Below are positions 35,707 to 43,681 of a stretch of DNA of 55,015 nt, piece after piece. The notes under the pieces were generated by a model, which was not told where the DNA came from, did not search any database, and worked only from the letters and a program-made list of their open reading frames with translations. Within the stretch, counting starts at the first letter, position 1. Each line of letters opens with the position of its first letter. The stretch is from Sphingobacterium sp. (GTDB taxonomy: Bacteria; Bacteroidota; Bacteroidia; Sphingobacteriales; Sphingobacteriaceae), in assembly GCA_022712315.1 (NCBI GenBank), contig JALAGS010000034.1, positions 1 to 55,015 on the forward strand. The letters run 5' to 3'. The translations under genes were made by a program, and so were the position numbers.

Positions 35707-36501
35707 ATGAAAAAAGTTTTTATAGCCGGAGCCACAGGCTGGGTCGGTAAAGAATTGAGCAAAGCGATCGTGGCTAGTTCAGATTATACATTAGTCGGTG
35801 GGCTTTCAAGATCCGAAGAAAATTTATCGGACATTTTAGGTTTAGATCAAGCGGTAATTCCGCTATTTGATTCAATTGAAAAAGCAATTGAAAAGGTGGA
35901 TTTTGATATTTTGATTGATTTTACATCCCCAAAAATTGCAAAGGAAAATATTATAGCTTCAATTAAGAAGGGAAAAAATAGTATTGTTGGTACATCGGGG
36001 CTTTCAGATCTGGAATATGAAGAGATCGGCTCGCTTGCAGAGGAAAAAAATGTATCTGTGTTAGCTGCTGGTAATTTTTCAATAACGGCTGTTTTATTAC
36101 AAAGATTTTCGGAAACTGCAGCAAAATATATTGATCACTTCGAAATAATAGACTATGCTTCCCAGAAGAAGGTAGATGCCCCAAGTGGAACAGTTGCTGA
36201 ACTTGCCTATCGCCTTTCTAAGATTCAAAAACCAGTTTTGGATGTGCCTATAGAAAACACCATTGGTTATAAAGAAACGAGGGGAGCTACAATCAATGGC
36301 ATTCAAGTCCACGCAGTTCGCCTTCCGGGTCATATACTCGGTGTCGAAACAGTCTTTGGTATGGAAGACGAAAGACTGAATATTAAACACGAAGCAGGAA
36401 GCGGCGCAGCACCTTATCTTAAAGGCATTTTTATAGCTTTAAATAAAATAGATACATTTAAAGGACTCAAACGCGGCTTGGACACAGTAATGGATTTCTA
36501 A
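35707..36501 (+). CDS. dapB: 4-hydroxy-tetrahydrodipicolinate reductase-like protein
   Basis: A 264-residue NAD(P)H-dependent reductase. The N-terminal VFIAGATGWVGKELSKAI is the Rossmann loop, FDILIDFTSPK and IVGTSGLSD follow, and the C-terminal catalytic region has FEIIDYASQKKVDAPSGTV (Lys-Asp-Ala-Pro-Ser-Gly) and RLPGHILGVETVFG, all hallmarks of DapB. The family averages about 240-270 residues. DapB makes tetrahydrodipicolinate for lysine and peptidoglycan. Its isolated location next to an AraC gene raises the possibility of a second, accessory copy. Confidence 0.83.
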   Translation: MKKVFIAGATGWVGKELSKAIVASSDYTLVGGLSRSEENLSDILGLDQAVIPLFDSIEKAIEKVDFDILIDFTSPKIAKENIIASIKKGKNSIVGTSGLSDLEYEEIGSLAEEKNVSVLAAGNFSITAVLLQRFSETAAKYIDHFEIIDYASQKKVDAPSGTVAELAYRLSKIQKPVLDVPIENTIGYKETRGATINGIQVHAVRLPGHILGVETVFGMEDERLNIKHEAGSGAAPYLKGIFIALNKIDTFKGLKRGLDTVMDF

Positions 36502-36909
36502 ATCAGATTAAAATTATCAGCAGGAATGTGAGCATACCTGATGCGGACCACTTAAGCTTCGGTTGAGCTGTTCGATATAACCGTTTTACATAAATGCTCT
36601 TATTCTCCATTGCCGATGCATACACCTCTCATCAACGATTAATAGAGCCTTCATTTCAGCAGGCATTGAGATCTTTAGAATATTTAAATACACAATGCAA
36701 ATAACTTGGCATTGTGTATTATGAAAAAATACTACTTCTTCCCTTGTTGTCTTTTTGGAGGAGATAAAGAAGGCGTATTGCCTGAGTTTCTTTGTTGTCT
36801 CTTTGGCGTCTGTCTGGTTTGCCCGTGGATTCGGCAATTCTTTTTGGTCCTGGTTTTAGTGCCATAATTTTGAAATTATGTTTATTCATAGCCGCATATT
36901 TCTAATAGC
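36502..36909. other. Gene-poor stretch with an IS3 transposase scrap and a hairpin
   Basis: On the minus strand near 36535-36585 a short run reads NGYIEQLNRSLSGP, typical of the C-terminal integrase core of IS3-family transposases; the codon before it is TAA. At 36687-36720 is a perfect inverted repeat with 12-bp arms AATACACAATGC/GCATTGTGTATT and a 10-nt loop. An 83-codon minus-strand frame (36586-36837) has no recognisable content and is not called. Confidence 0.45.
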
Positions 36910-37506
36910 CTATGACCTAATATAGACTTCAAAAATATCGTAATAAGAAGCCTCATCTTTGATAGTTTTAAGATATACGGTCTTTTCGCTCGCGAATACT
37001 GATTTAGGACTAATCACCACCTTCACTTCATCTGTCTGTACATCGAAATCTATTGCATCATTCTTACTCCAAGGTAAAGTAACGAAACCTCCGATATCCC
37101 CCACCCTTACCATAAGTGTTCCTGACATACTTGGAGTCTGCGAGCAATATAAGGCGAGTACCGTTTTCTTAATAGGGGCATTTCGTCTTAAATTCTCCTT
37201 TTCCGACTCGAACTCCTCCCTGCTAATCAGACCGGAGTCCAACAATGTCTTAAGTTTAAATAACTCATCTGTAAATGATTTATGACCAGCATTTAAGATG
37301 CCATCGGTTTGCTTTTTTGTATGTGAAAGCAATTCTGTTTCAAATTTGAGTTGCTCCTCTGATTTAGACACCAGAGTAAAAATGAGTCCTATAACCGGAG
37401 ATAGGAATAATGAAAGAAAGAATGCTCCGGCAAAACCTATATTTCTATTAACACCAATAGCACCCACTGCTAACGAAAAGATAATCCATCCTAAAAATAT
37501 TTCCAT
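36910..37506 (-). CDS. Membrane protein with SHOCT domain
   Basis: A 198-residue protein with two N-terminal membrane segments (residues about 3-20 and 26-45), a short coiled linker and a SHOCT motif at about 80-107 (LFKLKTLLDSGLISREEFE). The C-terminal 85 residues form a beta-rich domain without recognised family. SHOCT motifs often mediate oligomerisation or sit beside other domains; the function is unknown. Confidence 0.78.
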   Translation of the reverse strand: MEIFLGWIIFSLAVGAIGVNRNIGFAGAFFLSLFLSPVIGLIFTLVSKSEEQLKFETELLSHTKKQTDGILNAGHKSFTDELFKLKTLLDSGLISREEFESEKENLRRNAPIKKTVLALYCSQTPSMSGTLMVRVGDIGGFVTLPWSKNDAIDFDVQTDEVKVVISPKSVFASEKTVYLKTIKDEASYYDIFEVYIRS

Positions 37507-37648
37507 TGTCTATGTTCTTTATAATAACTTGAAGCAAAACTAAAGCTTGTTTAAAATGAAATTATACGGGAACCCGTAAGGAGAAAGTAAAAGAAAGGCT
37601 GAGATTTGCTAATAGATTCTATTTAATCTTAGAACCATCTGCAACAAC

Positions 37649-37828
37649 ATGGCGCAAAGAAAACCCTATAATCCGAATACGAAATATGGTCGTCGCAAAT
37701 TAAGGGAAGATCATTACCGTCGAGTGGCCAATATGACGGACGACGAAAGAGGCAAGCTAGAGACGGACTTATGAGATGGTTTGGTGGAAAACACCCCTAT
37801 TAAAACAGTTCATTTAAACTTTAAATAG
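37649..37828 (+). pseudogene. Small basic protein gene with internal TGA
   Basis: From the ATG at 37649 the frame gives MAQRKPYNPNTKYGRRKLRE and a further 21 residues to a TGA at 37772-37774, then continues open for 17 codons (DGLVENTPIKTVHLNFK) to a TAG at 37826. The strongly basic N-terminus and the absence of a signal suggest a small cytoplasmic or nucleic-acid-binding protein. A Trp at the TGA position (LETDL-W-DGL) would be natural. Family not recognised. Confidence 0.4.
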
Positions 37829-37907
37829 CTTAAAGTACAGGAAATCTTAGCTTGATTAAAATCGAAAACAAGAAATTTAACCAAAGCACATATTAAAAAA
37901 TACTACG

Positions 37908-38108
37908 ATGAAAAGATTTTTATTTACATCCCTGAGTGCAATAATACTGTTTGCTTGCTGTCTAAATTCAGAAACAATTGAGTCTACTGAGTTGACGGAC
38001 ACAACAAATGATGAAATAAGTATAGCGGTACCCATTAAACTAAGCGGATACACAGTATCACCACCAACCATTCCAGTTGTAATGCCGTCCACGATTGTTT
38101 CAGACTGA
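37908..38108 (+). CDS. Small lipoprotein
   Basis: A 66-residue protein with an SPII signal (LFTSLSAIILFACC, lipidated Cys at residue 17 or 18) and a short Thr/Pro-rich tail without structure. Bacteroidota have many such lipoprotein peptides. It overlaps nothing and has an A/T-rich leader, but its small size leaves some doubt. Confidence 0.5.
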   Translation: MKRFLFTSLSAIILFACCLNSETIESTELTDTTNDEISIAVPIKLSGYTVSPPTIPVVMPSTIVSD

Positions 38109-38401
38109 TGATAAATATAGGTATCCTCTTGATTGCTCTGTATTCTTGGATACCACGTTTCTTTCGGAAATACTAGTTTATCATTGGTCGCCCTATAATA
38201 CTAAAGACTTTGATAAGGGAAAAACCGATCCAACTATTAGGGTATTGATAATAGTTATTGAATATTCAAAAATCTTAAAATCTGCTTCTAGCAGTATGAT
38301 TGATCATCTTAAACTGCTTGGGAGGACTATCGGCAATACGAATTAGAAAAAACCTTGTAAGAAATCTGAGTGCATTTAGAAAAGTTCTTTTTTCACAAAA
38401 A
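38109..38401. other. No supported gene
   Basis: An 83-codon frame (38095-38346) overlaps the lipoprotein gene end and has no recognisable content. Nothing else is seen before the TetR operator. Confidence 0.5.
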
Positions 38402-38420
38402 AAAGACCGATCGTTTTATT
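38402..38420 (+). promoter_or_regulatory. TetR operator 1 (before the tetR gene)
   Basis: AAAGACCGATCGTTTTATT, 40 bp before the regulator's ATG. It is one of three matches to the pattern AAAGACCGNNCGGTTTATT (the others at 39073 and 43127). The core is a short inverted repeat, ACCG-NN-CGGT in its best form. Confidence 0.65.
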
Positions 38421-38459
38421 TTTTTTCATAAATTTATGCCGTATTAAAATTTTCGCTTG

Positions 38460-39056
38460 ATGAAAACGACTAAATCTGAAAATACCAAACGATTAATTAT
38501 CGAAAAAACAGCAACAGTTTTTAATACGAAAGGTTATGCAGGTACGTCCATAAATGATTTGATGATTGCCACAGGACTTTCAAAAGGTTGTATTTATGGT
38601 AACTTCGAAAACAAAGACGAGATTGCCTTGAAAGTTTTTGATCACAACTTCGATAAAGTTACTCAGCATATGAAAGAGCGCATCTTAGCAACTGAAAACT
38701 CGATAGAACGGCTGCTTGTTTACCCACAAACCTATAAAAATTATTTCAGATACCCATTTCTACAGGCTGGATGTCCAATTTTAAATACTGCTACAGAGGT
38801 TGATGATACACATCCTAAGCTAAAAGAACAAACACAAAAGGCATTAGCATTTTGGAAAACATCAATTGAAAATCAGATTAAACGAGGCATAGCAAGAAAA
38901 GAAATAAAGGAAGATACTGACCCTACTGAAATTGCAGTGATCATGATTTCAATGATTGAAGGAGCATTCATGCAGGCAAAGGTAAACAATCATATGGCGG
39001 AGCTTAAAATTGCAATGTCGTTCCTTGAAAAATTAATTAAGAATTTAAGCATATAA
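38460..39056 (+). CDS. TetR/AcrR-family repressor
   Basis: A 198-residue regulator with the TetR HTH at residues about 10-55 (IIEKTATVFNTKGYAGTSIN, then DLMIATGLSKGCIYGNFENK) and a C-terminal ligand domain with YPFLQAGCPILNTATEVDD, characteristic of the TetR_C group near LmrA/YxaF-type repressors. ATG at 38460 is preferred over the TTG before it. Operator-like sites lie before its own gene, before the acetyltransferase gene and before the thioesterase gene, so it probably controls the whole 38-45 kb block. Confidence 0.88.
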   Translation: MKTTKSENTKRLIIEKTATVFNTKGYAGTSINDLMIATGLSKGCIYGNFENKDEIALKVFDHNFDKVTQHMKERILATENSIERLLVYPQTYKNYFRYPFLQAGCPILNTATEVDDTHPKLKEQTQKALAFWKTSIENQIKRGIARKEIKEDTDPTEIAVIMISMIEGAFMQAKVNNHMAELKIAMSFLEKLIKNLSI

Positions 39057-39072
39057 TTTTTTTTACACTAAC

Positions 39073-39091
39073 AAAGACCGTTCGGTTTATT
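39073..39091 (+). promoter_or_regulatory. TetR operator 2 (before the acetyltransferase operon)
   Basis: AAAGACCGTTCGGTTTATT, the most symmetric of the three sites (ACCG-TT-CGGT), 53 bp before the acetyltransferase ATG. Confidence 0.65.
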
Positions 39092-39143
39092 TAATATTAA
39101 CAAGTTAACAGAATATCATATTAAATAGTACCATTTTAAAGTT

Positions 39144-39578
39144 ATGTCAACACAAATCACGCTCGCAACCACCGGAGAATATCCAAGAATTATGGAAATA
39201 TGGGAATCCGCTGTTAGGGCAACTCACGATTTTCTTACCAATGAAGATTTTATCTACTTTAAAGAAGTCATTCCGAAGGATTATCTGCCCAATCTCGAAG
39301 TATTTCTCCTTATTGAAAACGGGGAATCTGTCGGGTTTTCATCGGTATCAGAAAGAAACCTCGAAATGCTTTTTATTCACAATGACTACCGTAACAAAGG
39401 TTATGGAAAGCACCTATTTCAATTTATGGATGAAACGAAAGGCATTACAAAGGTTGATGTCAATGAGCAAAATTATCAGGCCATCGGATTTTATGAAAAA
39501 TTAGGGTTCAGAAAATCAGGAAAATCAGAAAAGGATGGTTCAGGCAAAGATTATCCGATTATTCATATGCTAAAATGA
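39144..39578 (+). CDS. GNAT-family N-acetyltransferase
   Basis: A 144-residue acetyl-CoA-dependent acetyltransferase. The acetyl-CoA pyrophosphate loop is HNDYRNKGYGKHLF, preceded by the FLLIENGESVGFSSVSE strands and followed by VNEQNYQAIGFYEKLGFRKS. The substrate is not predictable. It is the first gene of an operon with the glyoxalase-like and methyltransferase genes, behind TetR operator 2. Confidence 0.86.
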   Translation: MSTQITLATTGEYPRIMEIWESAVRATHDFLTNEDFIYFKEVIPKDYLPNLEVFLLIENGESVGFSSVSERNLEMLFIHNDYRNKGYGKHLFQFMDETKGITKVDVNEQNYQAIGFYEKLGFRKSGKSEKDGSGKDYPIIHMLK

Positions 39579-39631
39579 TAAATGCCTATACTTATCACAA
39601 CACAATATTATTAATAATAAAATATATAAAA

Positions 39632-40087
39632 ATGATTGAAGGATTATATGAGACACACATCCAAGTAAGCAACTTGGAAAACGCAGTGCAATTCTATACT
39701 AAAATTTTGGGACTTGAGTTTGCACATTATGATGAAACCAGGCCGATTGCATTTCTTTGGATCGGAGAAAATAAAAAGGCAATGCTCGGGCTTTGGGAAC
39801 AACAAGATAATCTCCAGACAAGACATTTTGCATTCAGCTGTTCCAAAGATTTTATTTTAAAAGATGCAAATACTTTTTTAGATAAAAACGGATTAAAAGC
39901 CTATAATTTTCTCAAAAATGGCAGCAATGAACCAATGGTTTTTGCCTGGATGCCCGCACTTGCTCTCTATTTTGACGATCCAGACGGAAATCAACTGGAG
40001 TTTATCCATATTCTGAACGGCAAAAGCCAGCCAGAACTTGGCGTAATCAGCTACGAGGAATGGCAAAAAATCAATTCACTTCATTAG
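39632..40087 (+). CDS. VOC-superfamily (glyoxalase/bleomycin resistance-like) protein
   Basis: A 151-residue protein from the ATG at 39632 (MIEGLYETHIQVSNLENAVQ), the natural VOC start; the longer frame only adds an A/T-rich leader. It has two beta-alpha-beta-beta-beta modules: metal ligand His in ETHIQV, FYTKILGLEF, then HFAFSC and LYFDDPDGNQLEFI with the Glu ligand. It could be a metal-dependent enzyme or a drug-binding protein. It starts 53 bp after the acetyltransferase. Confidence 0.84.
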   Translation: MIEGLYETHIQVSNLENAVQFYTKILGLEFAHYDETRPIAFLWIGENKKAMLGLWEQQDNLQTRHFAFSCSKDFILKDANTFLDKNGLKAYNFLKNGSNEPMVFAWMPALALYFDDPDGNQLEFIHILNGKSQPELGVISYEEWQKINSLH

Positions 40088-40097
40088 ACAAATACAT

Positions 40098-40913
40098 ATG
40101 AATGCAGAAGAGAATTATTTGGAAATAAACCGGGAATCTTGGAATGCCAGAACAGAAGCACATATCAATTCTGATTTTTATAATCTGGAAGCCTTTTTGA
40201 AGGGGAAAAATTCATTAAAGGATATAGAGCTTAATTTACTTGGAGGTTTGACAGGCAAATCCGTATTGCATTTACAGTGCCATTTCGGACAGGATAGTAT
40301 CTCTTTAAGTCGCCTGGGAGCGGACGTAGTCGGCGTTGACCTTTCGGATGTAGCAATAGATCAAGCACGGGAACTGGCAAAACAGAGTAATGTTTCAACA
40401 ACTTTTATCTGCAGCGATGTTTATGATCTGCCCAATCATCTGGTTCGTGAGTTTGATATTGTCTTTACAAGTTATGGGACCATCGGCTGGCTTCCGGATC
40501 TGGATCGGTGGGCAAAAATCATTTCGAAATTCCTGAAACCCGGTGGTACATTTGTTTTTGTAGAATTTCATCCGGTTGTCTGGATATTTGATTCGGCGTT
40601 TAAAAAGATTGAATACAGATATTTTAATTCCGGAGCCATTATAGAAACCGAAAAAGGAACTTATGCAGATAAAAATGCGGAATTTGAAGTCAAATCAATT
40701 GGCTGGAACCACGGCTTAGCCGAAGTAATAAGTAGTCTGATGCAAAATGGTTTAGAAATAAATTCCATTGAAGAATTTGATCATTCGCCATATAATAATT
40801 TCAATAATTCAATTGAATTTGAACCCGGTAAGTTCAGAATTGCTCATCTGGGAGACAAAATTCCTATGGTGTATGCATTGACAGCCTCAAAAAAGCATCT
40901 TGTAGAAGTCTGA
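40098..40913 (+). CDS. Class I SAM-dependent methyltransferase
   Basis: A 271-residue methyltransferase with the SAM-binding motif I VLHLQCHFGQDSISLSRLGA, the acidic motif II VVGVDLSDVAIDQA and FICSDVYDLPNH, and motif IV FDIVFTSYGTIGWLPDL. The HLQCHFGQD form is typical of a Bacteroidota and Firmicutes group annotated as class I methyltransferases, whose substrates are unknown. It starts 10 bp after the VOC gene. Confidence 0.87.
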   Translation: MNAEENYLEINRESWNARTEAHINSDFYNLEAFLKGKNSLKDIELNLLGGLTGKSVLHLQCHFGQDSISLSRLGADVVGVDLSDVAIDQARELAKQSNVSTTFICSDVYDLPNHLVREFDIVFTSYGTIGWLPDLDRWAKIISKFLKPGGTFVFVEFHPVVWIFDSAFKKIEYRYFNSGAIIETEKGTYADKNAEFEVKSIGWNHGLAEVISSLMQNGLEINSIEEFDHSPYNNFNNSIEFEPGKFRIAHLGDKIPMVYALTASKKHLVEV

Positions 40914-41331
40914 TGTTGTCTCTAAATTAAGTTCAAATTATATGTTTCTTAGGTTAATAATTCTTTATCTGTTATTTCTTCCACTTGCTATTAATGCTCA
41001 AAATAGCAATCAAAAAAAGTATGTATTTTTTTTGCATAATAAATTTTTGGAAGAACATCCGTTAAATGCATCCCATCCTAAATACGGACCAGCGGCATAT
41101 ACAGCTATTTTAGAAAAACTTCAATCTACAAATTCTGTCATACTATCTGAAAAAAGAAAGCCCGGCATTGATCCTAAGATGTATGCAAAAAAGTTTATTC
41201 TTAAAATTGACAGCTTACACAACAGTGGAGTTCCTTATGATCATATTTCAATTGTTGGAACGTCTCAGGGAGGTTATATAGCTCAATATATATCCTATTA
41301 TGCTAAAAACCCAGATTTGAAATTTGTTTTT

Positions 41332-42298
41332 TTGACCTATTCCTTTAAGCAATAATCATATTATATTGTTCTGGTTTATGGCAGATCATCCGATATACTA
41401 GGTTGTCAAAAATATTCCCTTTCATAAAACTTCTGTTGAATCGATAGGTATATTCATTAATATATTCCTGTAGATCTCCAACGTGATGGTACATTCCTCT
41501 CAACCAGCTTTTAAAGGTCATGATAACCCTGTGTAGTTCTGGGAAGTTCTCACCTTTCTTACCAGATTTGACACGCTCCATATTTTCGAAATCTTTCAAT
41601 ATCGGCTTATAACCTGTCCATTTGTCGGTGGTCACCTTAGCCTGTGGCTCTATGTTTTGCTTCATGAAGCTACCTAAGTTGATCGCATCGGCTTTGTCTA
41701 TCACCTTGGCGTAAAAGCGCGAAACTCCGTTGCCTTTCTTTTCTATAGCAACCACCACAAGCTTCTTCTTTCCTTTTTTACGTCCTTTGGAATTTTCATC
41801 CTGACCGCCAACAAATGTTTCGTCAACTTCCACAACTCCACGCAAAGGAAATTTACCGCTGCTCTCCATCGCTTTCATCACTTTGCGTTTGAATAACCAT
41901 GCTACTTTTTGCTTGATCCCTAACTTCCTGCCAAGCTCGGTACTGGCAATACCCTTTTTGTTTGTACTTATGAAGTATACTGCGTAAAAGGCTTTAACTA
42001 AAGGAAACTTAACCTTATGGAATAGGGTGCCTGCTGTAGGAGATTCCAAATAACGGCAGCGATTGCACTGACGGTCATGCTCTTTTATTCCCTTGCAAAA
42101 ACTCCCGTAACCACATTTCTTACATTTGTAACCATCTTGCCATTTCAAAGCCGATAAATAAGCTAAACAATCAGCATCACTGCTAAATTGCGACTGAAAA
42201 TCGAACAAACTCAACTCTTTTTCTTTATTGCCTACCATACCTAAATTTAATCACCTAAAGATAAGAAAACTAAATTATTTAGCAAAAGGATAGGTCAA
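41332..42298 (-). mobile_element. IS1595-family insertion sequence (967 bp)
   Basis: The ends are inverted: the left starts TTGACCTATTCCTTTAAGCA and the right, read inward, TTGACCTATCCTTTTGCTAA. A single transposase gene fills it, read on the minus strand. The element interrupts a hydrolase gene and has a perfect 8-bp duplication, so it is complete and possibly active. Confidence 0.88.
41345..42238 (-). CDS. IS1595-family (ISXO2-like) transposase
   Basis: A 297-residue transposase. Residues about 30-70 form a zinc ribbon (CKKCGYGSFCKG and CNRCRYLESPTAGTLF). The ISXO2-like DDE domain follows: first Asp in VVEVDETFVGGQ, second in VTTDKWTGYKP, and the final catalytic region near ELHRVIMTFKSWLRGMYHHV and YINEYTYRFNRS. 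It is full length and without visible lesions. Confidence 0.92.
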   Translation of the reverse strand: MVGNKEKELSLFDFQSQFSSDADCLAYLSALKWQDGYKCKKCGYGSFCKGIKEHDRQCNRCRYLESPTAGTLFHKVKFPLVKAFYAVYFISTNKKGIASTELGRKLGIKQKVAWLFKRKVMKAMESSGKFPLRGVVEVDETFVGGQDENSKGRKKGKKKLVVVAIEKKGNGVSRFYAKVIDKADAINLGSFMKQNIEPQAKVTTDKWTGYKPILKDFENMERVKSGKKGENFPELHRVIMTFKSWLRGMYHHVGDLQEYINEYTYRFNRSFMKGNIFDNLVYRMICHKPEQYNMIIA

Positions 42299-42571
42299 TT
42301 GTTTTTATTGGCTCAAGCTTTAAAAATGATTCGATGAATGAAGATCGAAAGTTTCAGCTGTACGGGAAGATTTTGTCGATTAATAAAAAATCCGATGTTG
42401 GCGCTGAGTTATTATCAAGGCAACTTAGGTTTAAAAATTCTGATTTGAAATCTTTTAAAGAAATTATCCTCAACACAGGTCTGGAACACGGCTTTCTGTT
42501 CAGGGCATTAGACGAGTGGATAATGCCCACCAAAGCATGGATAAACAGTAATAACCTATAAATTGATATTC

Positions 42572-43111
42572 ATGAAAGAAGTAAAGTCACAATCTTTTGT
42601 CAGATGGTTCGACCGACAATTTGATTCAAACACAGGCTCGGAATATTTTGACGAATTTCTAAAACTCCTTGAAGATTTTCCGGCTGTTTTAAAGGAAGTG
42701 TTGAAAAATTGTCCTATAGAAGTTTCAACCCACAAAATGGGAGATAAATGGTCTGTCAATGAGAACATAGGACATTTAATATTTTTAGAAGATCTATGGC
42801 GAATCCGTTTTAGAGATATAATGGAAGGAAAACCGGATATGTCCCCTGCTGATTTAAACAATACAGCAACTGATCAATCTTCTTTCAACAAAATGTTGGT
42901 TGAAGAACTTATTAAGGATCTGGTCAGCGAGAGAGAAAAAACAATTGTAATGCTTCAGAAATTGAGTGAAGAAGACTTATTGAAGACAAGTATGCATCCG
43001 AGATTACAACAACCCATGAATATCATTGACCTGATGCATTTTGTTGCAGAGCATGATTTGCATCATTTGCATGCCGTACAGTCAATAATAGGAAACATGG
43101 AAAACATATAA
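42572..43111 (+). CDS. DinB-family metal-binding protein
   Basis: A 179-residue four-helix-bundle protein from the ATG at 42572. The metal-ligand His residues of the DinB/YfiT fold are visible: WSVNENIGHLIFLEDLW in helix 2 and FVAEHDLHHLHAVQ in helix 4. These proteins use a divalent metal and often bacillithiol-like cofactors as thiol transferases, but the function here is unknown. It sits just after the IS-interrupted gene and before TetR operator 3. Confidence 0.82.
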   Translation: MKEVKSQSFVRWFDRQFDSNTGSEYFDEFLKLLEDFPAVLKEVLKNCPIEVSTHKMGDKWSVNENIGHLIFLEDLWRIRFRDIMEGKPDMSPADLNNTATDQSSFNKMLVEELIKDLVSEREKTIVMLQKLSEEDLLKTSMHPRLQQPMNIIDLMHFVAEHDLHHLHAVQSIIGNMENI

Positions 43112-43126
43112 TTTTTTTATTAATAA

Positions 43127-43145
43127 AAAGACCGATTGGTTTATT
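43127..43145 (+). promoter_or_regulatory. TetR operator 3 (before the thioesterase operon)
   Basis: AAAGACCGATTGGTTTATT, 24 bp before the thioesterase ATG; third member of the operator family. Confidence 0.65.
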
Positions 43146-43168
43146 ATATAAATATAAAAACAACGTAT

Positions 43169-43642
43169 ATGACAAAACTATCGATATTAGATTACCTAAA
43201 TAAATTGATAAAAAGTGAAATTACCGGCGACATGCATACGCACATGCATTACCCGACACCAATATCAAAAACATTAGGCATAGACACTATAGAAGTTGGT
43301 TTAGGTACAGCGACCGTACAGATCAATACAACAAAAGACAAGCACAGTAACCAACAGGGAACCATCCACGGAGGCCTGCTTTGTGAACTGGCTGATGCAG
43401 CCATCGGAACAGCGCATTCTACTGTTGTTCAGGAAGGCGAAACTTTTACATCCGTAGAATTGAAAATCAATTTTTACCGGCCCGTTTTCGAGGATATACT
43501 CATTGCCAAAGCATCACCTTTACATAGTGGAAAAAACTTAAGTCATTATCGATGTGATATTTTTCGCAGTGATGGTAAAATAGCAGCTCTGGTAACGAGT
43601 ACAGTCATCACTTTAAGAGGTGATAAAGCGAAAGGACGGTAA
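43169..43642 (+). CDS. PaaI-type hotdog-fold thioesterase
   Basis: A 157-residue hotdog protein from the ATG at 43169 (MTKLSILDYLNKL). The signature GTIHGGLLCELADAAIGTA is the active-site helix of the PaaI/4HBT group; the later strands TSVELKINFYRPV and CDIFRSDGKIAALVTSTV complete the fold. It would hydrolyse acyl- or aryl-CoA thioesters. It is the first gene behind TetR operator 3 and precedes a hydrolase by 39 bp. Confidence 0.85.
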   Translation: MTKLSILDYLNKLIKSEITGDMHTHMHYPTPISKTLGIDTIEVGLGTATVQINTTKDKHSNQQGTIHGGLLCELADAAIGTAHSTVVQEGETFTSVELKINFYRPVFEDILIAKASPLHSGKNLSHYRCDIFRSDGKIAALVTSTVITLRGDKAKGR

Positions 43643-43681
43643 TGCAGTTCTTATTATACAACATTATATACAGAAATATTC

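Larger units (their letters stand above)
41324..42306. repeat. 8-bp target-site duplication TTGTTTTT
   Basis: TTGTTTTT occurs at 41324-41331 and 42299-42306, exactly flanking the IS ends. The length is the one typical of IS1595-family insertions, and the perfect match suggests a recent event. Confidence 0.85.
40942..42561 (+). pseudogene. Exported alpha/beta hydrolase interrupted by an IS element
   Basis: The 5' part (40942-41331) encodes a signal peptide (about 19 residues) and a hydrolase with the nucleophile elbow VGTSQGGYIAQYISYYA (Ser), ending at PDLKFVF. Removing the IS and one copy of the TTGTTTTT duplication restores the frame straight into IGSSFKNDSMNEDRKFQLYG and on to WINSNNL with TAA at 42559, giving a protein of about 215 residues. 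So the gene was intact until a recent IS insertion. The 5' fragment alone ends as FLTYSFKQ inside the IS. Substrate unknown. Confidence 0.85.

Noticed and set aside
36586..36837. 83-codon minus-strand frame
   Set aside because: No recognisable protein features; it spans a hairpin and precedes the IS3 scrap, so it is probably chance or decayed sequence.
38095..38346. 83-codon plus-strand frame after the small lipoprotein
   Set aside because: Overlaps the lipoprotein end, odd composition, no family or start signal.
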